A stretch of DNA of 50,527 nucleotides from Kaiparowitsia implicata GSE-PSE-MK54-09C (GTDB taxonomy: Bacteria > Cyanobacteriota > Cyanobacteriia > Elainellales > Elainellaceae). The first letter of the stretch is position 1. The number at the start of each line of letters is the position of its first letter. A program made the position numbers and the translations under genes. The notes below the pieces were generated by a model that worked only from the letters and a program-made list of their open reading frames with translations, was not told the DNA's origin and did not search any database. Location of the stretch: assembly GCA_019359435.1 (NCBI GenBank), contig JAHHHI010000060.1:1-50527 (forward strand). The letters run 5' to 3'. Positions 41,707 to 50,337 of this stretch are shown here, piece after piece.

Positions 41707-42312
41707 ATGCCGAAGCTCTGGACCAACACCATAGAAGCCCACAAGCAGTCCGTGAGGGACGCGGCGCTCGACGCGGCGGCCTCCTTGGTCCTGCGACGCG
41801 GCCTGGCCGCCGTCACTATGTCCGAGATCGCCCAAGAGACGGGGATCGGTCGCGCCACGCTTTACAAGTACTTCCCAGACGTTCAGGCGCTGGTCCGTGC
41901 CTGGCACGAACGTCAGATCGGTAGGCACCTGACGACACTGGTTGCTATTGCCCATGGCCAAGGACCACCGCTCAATCGCCTTGATGCGGTCCTGCGGGCA
42001 TATGCGGGGATGGCGCACTCCCACCAGGAGGGCGAACTCGCCAGCATGCTGCACGCGGGTGGCCACGCGGCGCACGCCTTGGACCACCTCTCTACTTTCG
42101 TTTCCTCGATCATCACTGAAGGCGTTGCGGCGGGTGAGGTGCGCGAGGACGTGCGGGCTAAGGAACTGGCGACATTCTGTCTGGCCGCGATGTCCGGCGC
42201 CCGTGGCCTCGGGTCCGATGCCGCAGTCGTCCGACTGGTAGCGCTAACGCTAGATGCGCTTCGGCCCGGGTCGTCGACGGGAGGATCCGAAGGAACGAAA
42301 AGGGCCCCCTGA
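41707..42312 (+). CDS. TetR-family transcriptional regulator
   Basis: The 201-residue protein has the TetR HTH: RDAALDAAASLVLRRGLAAVTMSEIAQETGIGRATLYKYF. The ligand domain has VLRAYAGMAHSHQEGEL and a His-rich patch (MLHAGGHAAHALDH). The ATG at 41707 leaves the palindrome outside the gene. It is divergent from the DUF2269-like pair, its probable target. Its 3' end overlaps a copper promoter belonging to a copZ remnant, so the native C-terminus may have been replaced. Confidence 0.85.
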   Translation: MPKLWTNTIEAHKQSVRDAALDAAASLVLRRGLAAVTMSEIAQETGIGRATLYKYFPDVQALVRAWHERQIGRHLTTLVAIAHGQGPPLNRLDAVLRAYAGMAHSHQEGELASMLHAGGHAAHALDHLSTFVSSIITEGVAAGEVREDVRAKELATFCLAAMSGARGLGSDAAVVRLVALTLDALRPGSSTGGSEGTKRAP

Positions 42313-42339
42313 CCTTCCTGCGGTGGGAAGCCCCAATTG
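42309..42339 (+). promoter_or_regulatory. MerR/CueR-type promoter left before the copZ remnant
   Basis: CTGACC (42309-42314) is followed by a perfect CTTCC-TGCGGTG-GGAAG dyad (42314-42330). The sequence then runs directly into copZ coding DNA, so the leader and first codons are deleted. Confidence 0.7.
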
Positions 42340-42501
42340 CGTTGCCACCGTCGAGAAGGCAGTGAAGAGTGTCGGCGGTGCCGCCAAGGTCGACATCGAC
42401 CTGGACCCCCTTGCTGTCAAGATCGAGACCGACAAGCTGGTCGAGCGGTTCGCCGAGGTGACGCGGACTATACCGGCCAGCTTCGTAGCCCGTCGAAATG
42501 A
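42338..42501 (+). pseudogene. copZ: copZ remnant lacking its N-terminus
   Basis: CVATVEKAVKSVGGAAKVDID and PLAVKIETDKLVERFAE match the intact CopZ at 25.3 kb almost residue for residue. The start and first Cys of the metal site are deleted. Near 42460 a frameshift moves the ending DADYTGQLRS into another frame, closed by TGA at 42499-42501. It cannot make a working chaperone. Confidence 0.8.
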
Positions 42502-42559
42502 CCGTCACGAGCGCCAGGACGGCGCTCAGGATACCAGTCCACTCGTAGAATGCCGGCAC
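42488..42559 (-). pseudogene. C-terminal fragment of the TetR-linked membrane protein
   Basis: PAFYEWTGILSAVLALVTVISTG on the minus strand closely matches AFYEGTGILSAILALLTVIATG of the membrane protein at 24.7-25.2 kb. Only this helix remains. It abuts and slightly overlaps the copZ remnant in convergent orientation, the same order as at 25.2 kb. Confidence 0.75.
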
Positions 42560-42565
42560 CCCCTC

Positions 42566-43984
42566 CTAGACGTAGACCAACTCCGACATCATGCCGGTCG
42601 CCATATGGTAGAGGTTGTGGCAGTGATAGAGCCACCGCCCTGGATTGTCGGCATCGAAGGCCACTGTGACCGAGGCCATGGCAGGGACCAGGACAGTGTC
42701 GCGGACCGCTCCGGTAAGCGTCTGGCCGTTGATGTCGACCACCTGAAAATGGTGCCCATGCAGGTGCATGGGATGAGCCATCATCGAGTGGTTCATGAAC
42801 TGGAGTTCGACCCGCTGACCGGCCGAGACCTTGGGCTTGCGCCGGGTCCCCCAGGGCTGGTCGTCCAGGCTCCACAGGTAGGGAGACATCGAGCCGCCTA
42901 ACATCACCGAATGGCGTACATCGGGTGCTCTTGAGACGAGTGGGGAGTTCGACCGCAGGCGCGCTTCCAGTGACATGTCGATTGGGCCAGCCGCGACGTC
43001 GGCAATGCCGGCGAATTTCGGAATCTCGGCTCCGGGCGCCGCCAGGATCACGCCGGTTCGGACCCGGTCGCCCTCCCGCTGGGCGAAAACGGGGACGACC
43101 GCCCGGGCAGGCACGTCCACCAGCAGGTCAATGCGCTGCGCCTGGGCCAGCGGGAAACGGTTGCCGGCAACCGGCTCGACCGGATTGCCGTCGACCGCGA
43201 TGACGGTCGCCTGGTTTTCGCCCAGTTCCAGCCAGAAGGCGGTCGAGGCGCCGCCGTTGATGACCCGGAGGCGAACGCGCCCGCTCCGCTCGGTCCTGAC
43301 CACGAACGGGTCATCAAGAGTTCTGTCATTGGCCAGATAGGCGTCGAACTCAACGTCATTGAGGTCCATCCCGCCCATAGCCATCATCGAATGATCCATC
43401 GCCGCAGGCGCGCCGTGGCCGGCCCCATGATCCATGGTGGAACTACCGGTCAGACCTTCGAGGATTTCCTCCGGGGAGCGGAAGGAAAAGTCGTGCAGCA
43501 GGACGACCACTTCCTGGACGTCCGCACGGACTGCTTCAGCATCCCGCACAATGAGCGGCGCGGCCATCAAGGCCTGCTCCTGCAGGCCGTGATGGGAATG
43601 CATCCAATGCGTGCCCGGCCTGGCAGCGAAGTCGTAGCTTCGGGCTTCCCCCGCTCCGATGGGCCCGACATAGCCTGTTTCGGTGATGCCATCGGCCTCT
43701 GGTGCAGGGACCTGCCCGTGCCAATGGATGCTGGTCGCTTCCGCTGTTCGGTTCTCCAGCGTCACGTCGAACCGTTCGCCCTCATCGAAACGAAGTCCGT
43801 GAGTGCCGTCGGCCCCAGTGAGGCCAAATACGGTCGCGGACCGGCCAAGCACCTCGATCGTCCGGGTTTCGGCCACGAGCAACTGCCCCTGGGCACCGAA
43901 CGCCGAGGGCGGCAGTATTAGGCCGGACGCGCAGAGGGCGGCGGCCGATTTGAGGACGGTGCGGCGGGTTACGGGAAAGGTCAT
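42566..43984 (-). CDS. Periplasmic multicopper oxidase (CueO/CopA-like)
   Basis: The 472-residue protein has a Tat signal (TRRTVLKSAAALCASG) and three cupredoxin domains. Copper ligands are visible: IHWHG (His87, His89), THWMHSHH (129-132), HPMHLHGHHFQ and HCHNLYHM at the C-terminus, making type 1, 2 and 3 sites. A Met/His-rich insert (STMDHGAGHG, MDHSMMAMGGMD) at about 190-215 resembles the Met-rich region of CueO. The enzyme oxidises Cu(I) in the periplasm. It lies under a MerR-type promoter and beside a Cu-ATPase gene. Confidence 0.92.
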   Translation of the reverse strand: MTFPVTRRTVLKSAAALCASGLILPPSAFGAQGQLLVAETRTIEVLGRSATVFGLTGADGTHGLRFDEGERFDVTLENRTAEATSIHWHGQVPAPEADGITETGYVGPIGAGEARSYDFAARPGTHWMHSHHGLQEQALMAAPLIVRDAEAVRADVQEVVVLLHDFSFRSPEEILEGLTGSSTMDHGAGHGAPAAMDHSMMAMGGMDLNDVEFDAYLANDRTLDDPFVVRTERSGRVRLRVINGGASTAFWLELGENQATVIAVDGNPVEPVAGNRFPLAQAQRIDLLVDVPARAVVPVFAQREGDRVRTGVILAAPGAEIPKFAGIADVAAGPIDMSLEARLRSNSPLVSRAPDVRHSVMLGGSMSPYLWSLDDQPWGTRRKPKVSAGQRVELQFMNHSMMAHPMHLHGHHFQVVDINGQTLTGAVRDTVLVPAMASVTVAFDADNPGRWLYHCHNLYHMATGMMSELVYV

Positions 43985-44019
43985 GGTCGAATACCTCGAA
44001 GGATGGGATGCCTGCCGGA

Positions 44020-44051
44020 CCTTGTCCGGCTTGGCCCGGTGGCAAGGTCAA
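44020..44051 (-). promoter_or_regulatory. MerR/CueR-type promoter of the multicopper oxidase gene
   Basis: On the minus strand TTGACC (44051-44046) is followed by CTTGCC and GCCAAG as half-sites. Overlapping the expected -10 is a perfect 7-bp hairpin GCCGGAC-CTT-GTCCGGC at 44014-44030, absent from the other copper promoters. Confidence 0.7.
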
Positions 44052-44094
44052 GCGGTGAAGCACGATGTCCGGCTGCAAGGCCGGCCACCTGTTG

Positions 44095-46608
44095 TCAGTT
44101 CTTTGCAGCCTTGAACGTGCGCAACCGGAGTGCATTGCCCAGAACGAAGACGCTCGAGAGGGCCATGGCGCCCGCCGCGAAGACCGGCGAAAGCAGGATG
44201 CCATGGGACGGGTACAGCACGCCGGCGGCAACCGGGATCAACGCCGTATTGTAGGCGAAGGCCCAGAACAGGTTCTGCCGGATGTTGCCGATGGTGGCCT
44301 TCGACAGGGCTATGGCGTTCGGCACCCCCAGCAGGCTACCGGACATCAGAACGACATCCGCGGCCTCGATGGCGATGTCGGTGCCGGTCCCGATGGCGAG
44401 ACCAACATCGGCTTCCGCAAGTGCGGGGGCGTCGTTGATGCCGTCGCCGACATAGGCGACCTTGCCGTACTGGCTCCTAAGGCGGCGCACCGCGTCGACC
44501 TTGCCGTCCGGCAGCACTTCGGCAACCACTTCATCGATGCCGAGCCGGGCGGCGATCGCTTTGGCCGTGCGAGCGTTGTCGCCGGTGATCATCGCCACCT
44601 TCAGGCCGAGGTCGTGCAAGGCCTTGATCGCCGCAGGCGTGGTTTGCTTGATCGGATCGGCAACTGCGATTACTGCAGCCAGCCTACCGTCAATTGCCGC
44701 GTAGAGCGGAGATTTTCCTTCATTGCCCAGTCGCGAAGCCGTCGAGGCGAACCCGGCGACGTCATAACCCAGCTGGGTCATGTACCGGTCCGCGCCGATC
44801 TCGACACTCTTTCCGGCCACGGTGGCATTGACGCCAAAGCCCGTGACCGACTCGAACGCCGAGACGGTAGGAAACTCGAGACCTTCCTTCTGTGCGGCAT
44901 CCACGATCGCGGAGGCGATCGGATGCTCCGACTTGGCTTCGACGGCGGCAACGAGACCGAGGACCGTGGCCCGGTCGAAGCCGATCGCCAGTTCGAGGTC
45001 GGTCAAAGCCGGCTTGCCTTCCGTCAACGTACCGGTCTTGTCGACCGCAACGACCTTGGCATCCTTGAGCAACTGCAGCGCCTCACCCTTGCGGAACAGC
45101 ACGCCGAGTTCAGCTCCCCGTCCCGTTCCGACCATGATCGAGGTCGGCGTAGCGAGGCCCATAGCGCACGGGCAGGCAATAATGAGGACCGCAACGGCAT
45201 TCACCAGGGCGAATGACAGCGCAGGGGACGGACCGAAGACGAACCATGCCGCGAAAGTGAGGGCAGCTACTGCAAAGACCGCGGGCACGAACCACATGGT
45301 GATCTTGTCGACCACAGCCTGGATCGGCAGCTTTGAGCCCTGAGCTTCCTCGACCATGCGGATGATCTGGGCCAGCACGGTGTTGCCGCCCACAGCAGTC
45401 GCCTTGAATGCGAAGGCGCCCTTCTGGTTGATGGTGCCGCCCACCACTTCAGATCCCGAGGACTTCGCGACAGGTATCGGCTCGCCGGTGATCATGGATT
45501 CGTCGACATAGCTGTCGCCTTCGACCACTTCGCCGTCCACGGGGATGCGGTCGCCGGGGCGGACTTCAATAATGTCACCCGAAACCACGTCGTCGATGGC
45601 GAGATCGATCGCCTTGCCGTTCCTCCGCACGCGGGCCGTCTTGGCCTGAAGCCCAACCAGCCGTTTGATCGCTTCGGAGGTGCGGCCCTTGGCCTGAGCC
45701 TCGAGCAAACGTCCCAGCAGGATCAGAGTAACGATGACCGCTGCCGCCTCGAAATAGACGTTGACCGTGCCGGCAGGCAGGAAGCCAGGAGCGAACGTGG
45801 CCACCAGCGAATAGCCATAGGCCGCCAGCGAGCCCACCGCGACCAGCGAGTTCATGTCGGGCCCGAGCCGCCACAGGGCCGGGAGCCCCTTCTCGAAGAA
45901 GCGGATGCCGGGGATGAACAGAACAAGCGTCGTCAGGACGAACTGGAAATACCAGCTTGCCTGCATGCCGACCGTGGAGGCGATAAGGTCATGCGCGCCC
46001 GGGATGAGGTGCGAGCCCATCTCGAGGGCGAACACCGGTGCGGTAAGGAGTGCGGCGAAGGTGAAGTCGCGCTTGAGTTCGCGCTGTTCGGTTTCCTTCC
46101 GCTCTGCTCGCTCGTCGGCTTCCGTCCGCCCCGAGGCTCCGACTGTGCCGCCGACCGGCTTGGACTCGTATCCGGCATCGGCGATTGCCTTGACCAGGGA
46201 TGCGACGTCAGCGTTGCCATGAATGGTGGCACGCTCCGTCGCCAGGTTCACCGAAGCGCCGGTGACACCATCCACGGCCCTGAGTGCACGCTCGACGCGA
46301 CCCACGCACGAGGCGCAGGTCATGCCCTCGATGGCGAGCTCGACGGAGGATGCAGGGCTGGCTGCGAAGCTCGAAGATACGCTGTAGCCGGCTTTCTCGA
46401 CAGCTTCGACGAGCCTTGCACGGTCCACGGTCGAAGCGGCCGTGATGCTTGCGCGCTCAGTCGCCAGATTCACCGACACGGCGACCACGCCAGAAACCGC
46501 CTTGATGGCCTTTTCTACGCGACCCACGCAAGAGGCGCAGGTCATGCCTTCGATCGGCAGGGAAATCGCCGCGGACGTCATGTCGGCAGCTCGAACAGGG
46601 GCATTCAT
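44095..46608 (-). CDS. copA: Cu(I)-exporting P1B-type ATPase with two HMA domains
   Basis: This 837-residue inner-membrane pump has two HMA domains, each with GMTCASC (residues 21-27 and 95-101). TGEP lies near 375, the CPC site at 479-481, Asp523 of DKTGTLTEG follows, and a late [14 protein letters not shown] closes the P-domain. This is the standard Cu(I) efflux ATPase architecture, distinct from the YHS-type pump at 20.1 kb. The ATG at 46608 is used because upstream codons lie in the promoter. It is divergent from an HMA chaperone and a DUF305 gene under mirrored MerR-type promoters. Confidence 0.93.
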   Translation of the reverse strand: MNAPVRAADMTSAAISLPIEGMTCASCVGRVEKAIKAVSGVVAVSVNLATERASITAASTVDRARLVEAVEKAGYSVSSSFAASPASSVELAIEGMTCASCVGRVERALRAVDGVTGASVNLATERATIHGNADVASLVKAIADAGYESKPVGGTVGASGRTEADERAERKETEQRELKRDFTFAALLTAPVFALEMGSHLIPGAHDLIASTVGMQASWYFQFVLTTLVLFIPGIRFFEKGLPALWRLGPDMNSLVAVGSLAAYGYSLVATFAPGFLPAGTVNVYFEAAAVIVTLILLGRLLEAQAKGRTSEAIKRLVGLQAKTARVRRNGKAIDLAIDDVVSGDIIEVRPGDRIPVDGEVVEGDSYVDESMITGEPIPVAKSSGSEVVGGTINQKGAFAFKATAVGGNTVLAQIIRMVEEAQGSKLPIQAVVDKITMWFVPAVFAVAALTFAAWFVFGPSPALSFALVNAVAVLIIACPCAMGLATPTSIMVGTGRGAELGVLFRKGEALQLLKDAKVVAVDKTGTLTEGKPALTDLELAIGFDRATVLGLVAAVEAKSEHPIASAIVDAAQKEGLEFPTVSAFESVTGFGVNATVAGKSVEIGADRYMTQLGYDVAGFASTASRLGNEGKSPLYAAIDGRLAAVIAVADPIKQTTPAAIKALHDLGLKVAMITGDNARTAKAIAARLGIDEVVAEVLPDGKVDAVRRLRSQYGKVAYVGDGINDAPALAEADVGLAIGTGTDIAIEAADVVLMSGSLLGVPNAIALSKATIGNIRQNLFWAFAYNTALIPVAAGVLYPSHGILLSPVFAAGAMALSSVFVLGNALRLRTFKAAKN

Positions 46609-46650
46609 TGCCGTCTCCTTCTCGTTCAGAATTCTTGTTCGAACGGAAAG

Positions 46651-46730
46651 TGGGGCTTCCAGCCGTGGGAGGGTCAAGGCGTTGTTTTGTTTTATTTCGC
46701 CCCTTGACCCTCCAACGGCTGGAAGCCCCA
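46651..46730. promoter_or_regulatory. Mirror-image pair of MerR/CueR-type promoters
   Basis: A 29-bp sequence at 46651-46679 recurs inverted at 46702-46730 with one mismatch, around a 22-bp T-rich centre. Each arm carries TTGACC (minus 46677-46672; plus 46704-46709), then CTCC...GGAAG half-sites. The left arm faces the Cu-ATPase gene and the right arm faces the HMA chaperone and DUF305 genes. Confidence 0.88.
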
Positions 46731-46767
46731 TCTAGTGGTGCATGAGACACAAACACAGGAGATTCTC

Positions 46768-46962
46768 ATGCAGTTGCGTATCGAAGACATGACTTGCGGC
46801 GGTTGCGCCAAGTCGGTCACCGCCGCCATCAACTCGGTTGATATAGGTGCCAAGGTGGAGGCCAACCCGGCAGCCCGCACGGTCAAGGTCGAAACATCGG
46901 CGTCGGAAGACCAGATCCTGAAGGTTCTTGACCAAGCCGGATATCCGGCAACCGTCAGCTGA
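46768..46962 (+). CDS. copZ: CopZ-like HMA-domain chaperone
   Basis: The 64-residue protein begins [20 protein letters not shown], giving one HMA domain with MTCGGC at residues 8-13, and ends [10 protein letters not shown]. The AGGAGA site lies 6 bases before the ATG. It is under the right-hand mirrored promoter and divergent from the Cu-ATPase it probably serves. It differs clearly in sequence from the CopZ at 25.3 kb, so the two chaperones belong to separate lineages. Confidence 0.88.
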   Translation: MQLRIEDMTCGGCAKSVTAAINSVDIGAKVEANPAARTVKVETSASEDQILKVLDQAGYPATVS

Positions 46963-46975
46963 TAGAGGCGGTCCG

Positions 46976-47374
46976 ATGAACAAGCTCACCCCAATCTTCA
47001 TTGCAGGAGCCCTGGCGATCAGCGCCGGTCTTGCCTTCGCGCAGAGTCAGATGAACACGCCAGAACCGATTTCCGGTCATGCCGGTCACAGCATGTCCGC
47101 ACCGGCAACCGATGCGGACGGCCCCTCCACCTCTACCTACCGTGTCGTCAACGACAAGATGCATGCCGAAATGGCCATCGCGTTTACCGGTGATGCCGAT
47201 ATCGACTTCATGCAGGGGATGATCCCCCACCACCAGGGCGCCATAGATATGGCTCGCGTGGTTCTCGAGCACGGCGGGGACCCCGAGGTTCGCAAGCTGG
47301 CCGAAGAAGTGATCTCCGCCCAGGAGGGCGAGATTGCGATGATGAAGCAATGGCTCGCAGCACGCGGCCATTAG
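46976..47374 (+). CDS. Exported DUF305 protein, copper-island copy 2
   Basis: The 132-residue protein has a signal peptide ([20 protein letters not shown]), a His/Met stretch ([13 protein letters not shown]) and the DUF305 core [20 protein letters not shown] with E-x-x-x-M near the end. It is 13 bp after the chaperone gene in the same operon. Its Met/His content is lower than that of the paralogue at 23.2 kb. A periplasmic copper-binding role is suggested by context only. Confidence 0.85.
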   Translation: MNKLTPIFIAGALAISAGLAFAQSQMNTPEPISGHAGHSMSAPATDADGPSTSTYRVVNDKMHAEMAIAFTGDADIDFMQGMIPHHQGAIDMARVVLEHGGDPEVRKLAEEVISAQEGEIAMMKQWLAARGH

Positions 47375-47432
47375 AAACGGGGGGCGGCGTGCTGAAAGAG
47401 CATTGACCGCCCCTTCATCCCCGGCCCCCTGT

Positions 47433-48347
47433 TCAGCCCGGTTCGACAGCACTGCGGCGAGGACTGGCCAGTTCCGCGACCAGCAGGTCGAACACCACGC
47501 GGACGCGCCGGCTGGTGTCCAATTCCCGGTGCACGACCAACCAGACCGGAAGCACCAGCGGCTCGAACTCGGGCAAGACACGCCGCACCCGGGGTTCGGC
47601 GTCGCCGAATACATCATCGAGGATGCCGATCCCCAGCCCTTCCTTGACCAGCTCCCACATCACCAGGATGTTCTCGGAGAGGATTGGAAAGTTGCGCTCG
47701 GTCAGGTTGAGGCCGAGCGCGTTCAGACCTTTGAGGAACATGCCCGAGCTGTCGATGCTGATGAACTCGGCTTCCCGCAAATCGTAGGGCAGCTTCGGCC
47801 TGCCTATGCGGTCGAGATATTCTGGCGTGGCATAGAGCCGGAGGTGGGCATTTCGGACCTTCCTCGCGATCAGGTCCGGCTGGGTGGGCGGAAAGTTGCG
47901 GATCGCAATATCGGCCTCGCGCCGTTGCAGGTTGCTTGCCGCATTGGATGCCAGGATCTCGATCTTGATGAGCGGCTCATGCCTATGCAGTTTTGCTACG
48001 ATAGGGGGGAGAACGAGCGCCGCGTAAGCTTCGCTCGCCGAGATGCAGATCGAACCTTCGATGGAGTCCGAGTTTCCAGCGGCCGACAGTGACACGCGGG
48101 TGGCCGCGTCCCCCATGGCGCGGACCTGCTCAAACAGGGCCTGCCCGCTCGGCGTCAGTTGCAAGCCCTTGCCGACCCGCTCGAACAGCACAAGCCCTAG
48201 CTCCTGCTCAAGTGCGTCCACCTGACGGCTCAGGGTCGACTGCGAGAGCTTCAAGGCCCGGGCAGCAGCGGACAGGGAGCCTTCCTCCACCGTAGCGAGA
48301 AACGCCTTTGCCTGGTTCCAGTCGAAATTAACGGCCCGCCAATCCAT
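47433..48347 (-). CDS. LysR-family transcriptional regulator
   Basis: The 304-residue protein has a LysR HTH (FDWNQAKAFLATVEEGSL, LSQSTLSRQVDALEQELG, LVLFERVGKGLQLTPSG). The effector domain starts IEGSICISASEAYAALV, and EGLGIGILDDVFGD follows later. It is divergent from a DUF4386 gene and its oxidoreductase partner, about 168 bp away, and is their likely regulator. This contrasts with the MalT-like regulator beside the other DUF4386 locus. Confidence 0.88.
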   Translation of the reverse strand: MDWRAVNFDWNQAKAFLATVEEGSLSAAARALKLSQSTLSRQVDALEQELGLVLFERVGKGLQLTPSGQALFEQVRAMGDAATRVSLSAAGNSDSIEGSICISASEAYAALVLPPIVAKLHRHEPLIKIEILASNAASNLQRREADIAIRNFPPTQPDLIARKVRNAHLRLYATPEYLDRIGRPKLPYDLREAEFISIDSSGMFLKGLNALGLNLTERNFPILSENILVMWELVKEGLGIGILDDVFGDAEPRVRRVLPEFEPLVLPVWLVVHRELDTSRRVRVVFDLLVAELASPRRSAVEPG

Positions 48348-48515
48348 CCGTAAATGGATATCAGACTGCCGAATTTGGTCAATTTATCTCGGCGCGGGCC
48401 GGGCGTAAAAACCGGGCGTACCGGACGACCGGAAAAGCATCCAAGCCTGAAAGAACATATCTCACGCGAATTGTCGCGGCGGGGATCAGCGGAGCATTGG
48501 CTCCAAGGAGACGAC

Positions 48516-49250
48516 ATGACCACCGAGACATCGACGCTGAACTCCAACCAGAACAACAAGAAGAGAGCCAGGATCGCTGGCGTACTCTACCTCTGCGTGG
48601 GCATCTTCGGAGGCTTCGCGCAGGGTTTCGTGGCCCCCAAGATATACGCCGCTGGCGATGCAGGAGCGACGACGGCGAACGTGGTCGCGAATTCCGGACT
48701 GGTGCGCCTCGGCGTGGTGGCCGATCTTGCCAATCAGGTCTTCTTCATTTCGCTGGCGCTGGTTCTTTATGGCTTGGTCAAGCACGTGCGGCCCAGTGTG
48801 GCCCGAGCAATGCTCGCTCTGGTCTCTATCGCCGTTGCCATTGGCAGCCTCAACGCGGTCTTCCTGTTCGAGGGCTTGCAGGTGGCAACCGGCACCTCCT
48901 ATCTGACCGCTTGGGGACCAGCAGGCATCAACGCCATGGTCATGCTGTTGGTTGAAATGAACCACTACGGCCTGCTCATCGCCCAGATTTTCTTTGGGCT
49001 GTGGTTAGCCCCGTTGGGCATCCTGGCCTATAAGTCCGGGCTCTTCCCCAAGGCGCTGGCAGGTGTGCTGATTCTCGGAACCATCTGTTATCTGATCGAC
49101 GTGCTGGCCGCCTTTCTGGCTTCCGACATTGGCCGGATGATTCATGGCTACGTGGTCATTCCCTGCGCTGTCGCGGAAATATCCATGGTGCTCCACCTGC
49201 TTATCGTCGGTGTCAGAAACACGACGAAGCCGGTCCCCGCCGTTGCCTGA
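48516..49250 (+). CDS. DUF4386 family membrane protein, second copy
   Basis: The 244-residue protein has six membrane helices: RARIAGVLYLCVGIFGGFAQ, VADLANQVFFISLALVLYG, ARAMLALVSIAVAIGSLNAVF and GLLIAQIFFGLWLAPLGIL among them. The YKSGLFPKALAGVLILGTI segment is the DUF4386 signature after helix 5. An AAGGAG site lies 6 bases before the ATG. It precedes an MDR oxidoreductase, repeating the pairing at 12-14 kb. Function unknown. Confidence 0.82.
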   Translation: MTTETSTLNSNQNNKKRARIAGVLYLCVGIFGGFAQGFVAPKIYAAGDAGATTANVVANSGLVRLGVVADLANQVFFISLALVLYGLVKHVRPSVARAMLALVSIAVAIGSLNAVFLFEGLQVATGTSYLTAWGPAGINAMVMLLVEMNHYGLLIAQIFFGLWLAPLGILAYKSGLFPKALAGVLILGTICYLIDVLAAFLASDIGRMIHGYVVIPCAVAEISMVLHLLIVGVRNTTKPVPAVA

Positions 49251-49365
49251 GCGTCTGCTCTGTATCGGGCGATCCCAACACGGTCGCCCAATCCTCTATC
49301 CATTCTCAATCTGCGCCTTTGGTTGCCTTGCGCCCAATGCCAGATCACCATTGCAGGACCAAGAA

Positions 49366-50337
49366 ATGAAAGCCGCCACCTACCGTCGCTATGGACCACC
49401 GAGCGTGGTCACCGTGGCCCAAGTGCCCAAGCCCGTGGCAAAGCAGAATGAGGTGTTGATCCGGGTCCGGGCGACAACAGTCACCACCGGCGATTGGCGG
49501 GCGCGCAGCCTGCAGATGCCCCCGGGATTTGGGTTCATGGGGCGCCTCGTATTTGGCATCTTGGGGCCTCGGCAACCAATCCTGGGAACCGAACTGGCAG
49601 GTGTGATTGAGGCCGTCGGCGCGGCGGTATCACAGTTCAAGATAGGTGATGAGGTCTTCGCCTTTCCCGGCGCGAGATTCGGTTCACATGCCGAATACCG
49701 GACGATGCCCGAAGATGGGCTGATCGCTCTCAAGCCGGCGAACCTGTCATTCGAGGAGGCGGCCGCCCTGTCGTTTGGCGGCACGATGGTGCTTGGTCCC
49801 CTGCGTGACAGGATCGGCATCAAGCCAGGCCATAAGGTGCTGGTTGTCGGCGCCTCGGGCGGTGTCGGAACGGCGGCGGTTCAGATCGCTAAGCATCTGG
49901 GCGCCGAAGTGACCGGTGTCTGCAGCACTGCCAATGCGGATCTGGTTCGGTCAATCGGTGCTGCGCGGGTCATCGACTACACCAGTGAAGACTTCGCACA
50001 GCTGGGCGAGAGCTGGGACGTGATCGTCGACACCACAGGAAGCGCACCCTTCTTGCGCTGCGAACCAGTCCTCCGTTCGGGCGGGCACTTGCTTGTAATT
50101 CTAGGGTCGTTTGGAGATATCACAGGCCTCAGGCGGCCGTCCAAGGCGAGTACCAAAACGGTCATTGCCGGAGGAGGCAGGATCGACGCGCAGAACCTCC
50201 GCGACCTGGCCAACCTTGCCAAAATTGGCGCCTATCGGCCCGTTATCGATCGCATCTATCCACTTGAGCTGGCAGCCGAAGCCCATGCTTACGTGGATAC
50301 CGGGAGAAAGCGGGGTAGCGTGGTGCTCAGCGTCTGA
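49366..50337 (+). CDS. MDR-family NAD(P)-dependent oxidoreductase, second copy
   Basis: The 323-residue protein has the GroES-like half (NEVLIRVRATTVTTGDWRAR, GTELAGVIEAVGAAVSQF) and the nucleotide half (GHKVLVVGASGGVGTAAVQI, RVIDYTSEDF). It ends AYVDTGRKRGSVVLSV, nearly as in the enzyme at 12.2 kb, and also lacks the zinc ligands. The start at 49366 is chosen because MKAATYRRYGPP begins the domain; upstream codons show no similarity. It follows DUF4386 in the same direction. Substrate unknown. Confidence 0.85.
   Translation: MKAATYRRYGPPSVVTVAQVPKPVAKQNEVLIRVRATTVTTGDWRARSLQMPPGFGFMGRLVFGILGPRQPILGTELAGVIEAVGAAVSQFKIGDEVFAFPGARFGSHAEYRTMPEDGLIALKPANLSFEEAAALSFGGTMVLGPLRDRIGIKPGHKVLVVGASGGVGTAAVQIAKHLGAEVTGVCSTANADLVRSIGAARVIDYTSEDFAQLGESWDVIVDTTGSAPFLRCEPVLRSGGHLLVILGSFGDITGLRRPSKASTKTVIAGGGRIDAQNLRDLANLAKIGAYRPVIDRIYPLELAAEAHAYVDTGRKRGSVVLSV

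Noticed and set aside
44065-45216. Long plus-strand open frame (383 residues) opposite the second Cu-ATPase
   Set aside because: Antisense to conserved catalytic motifs of the pump, Gly/Arg/Asp-rich and without domain features.
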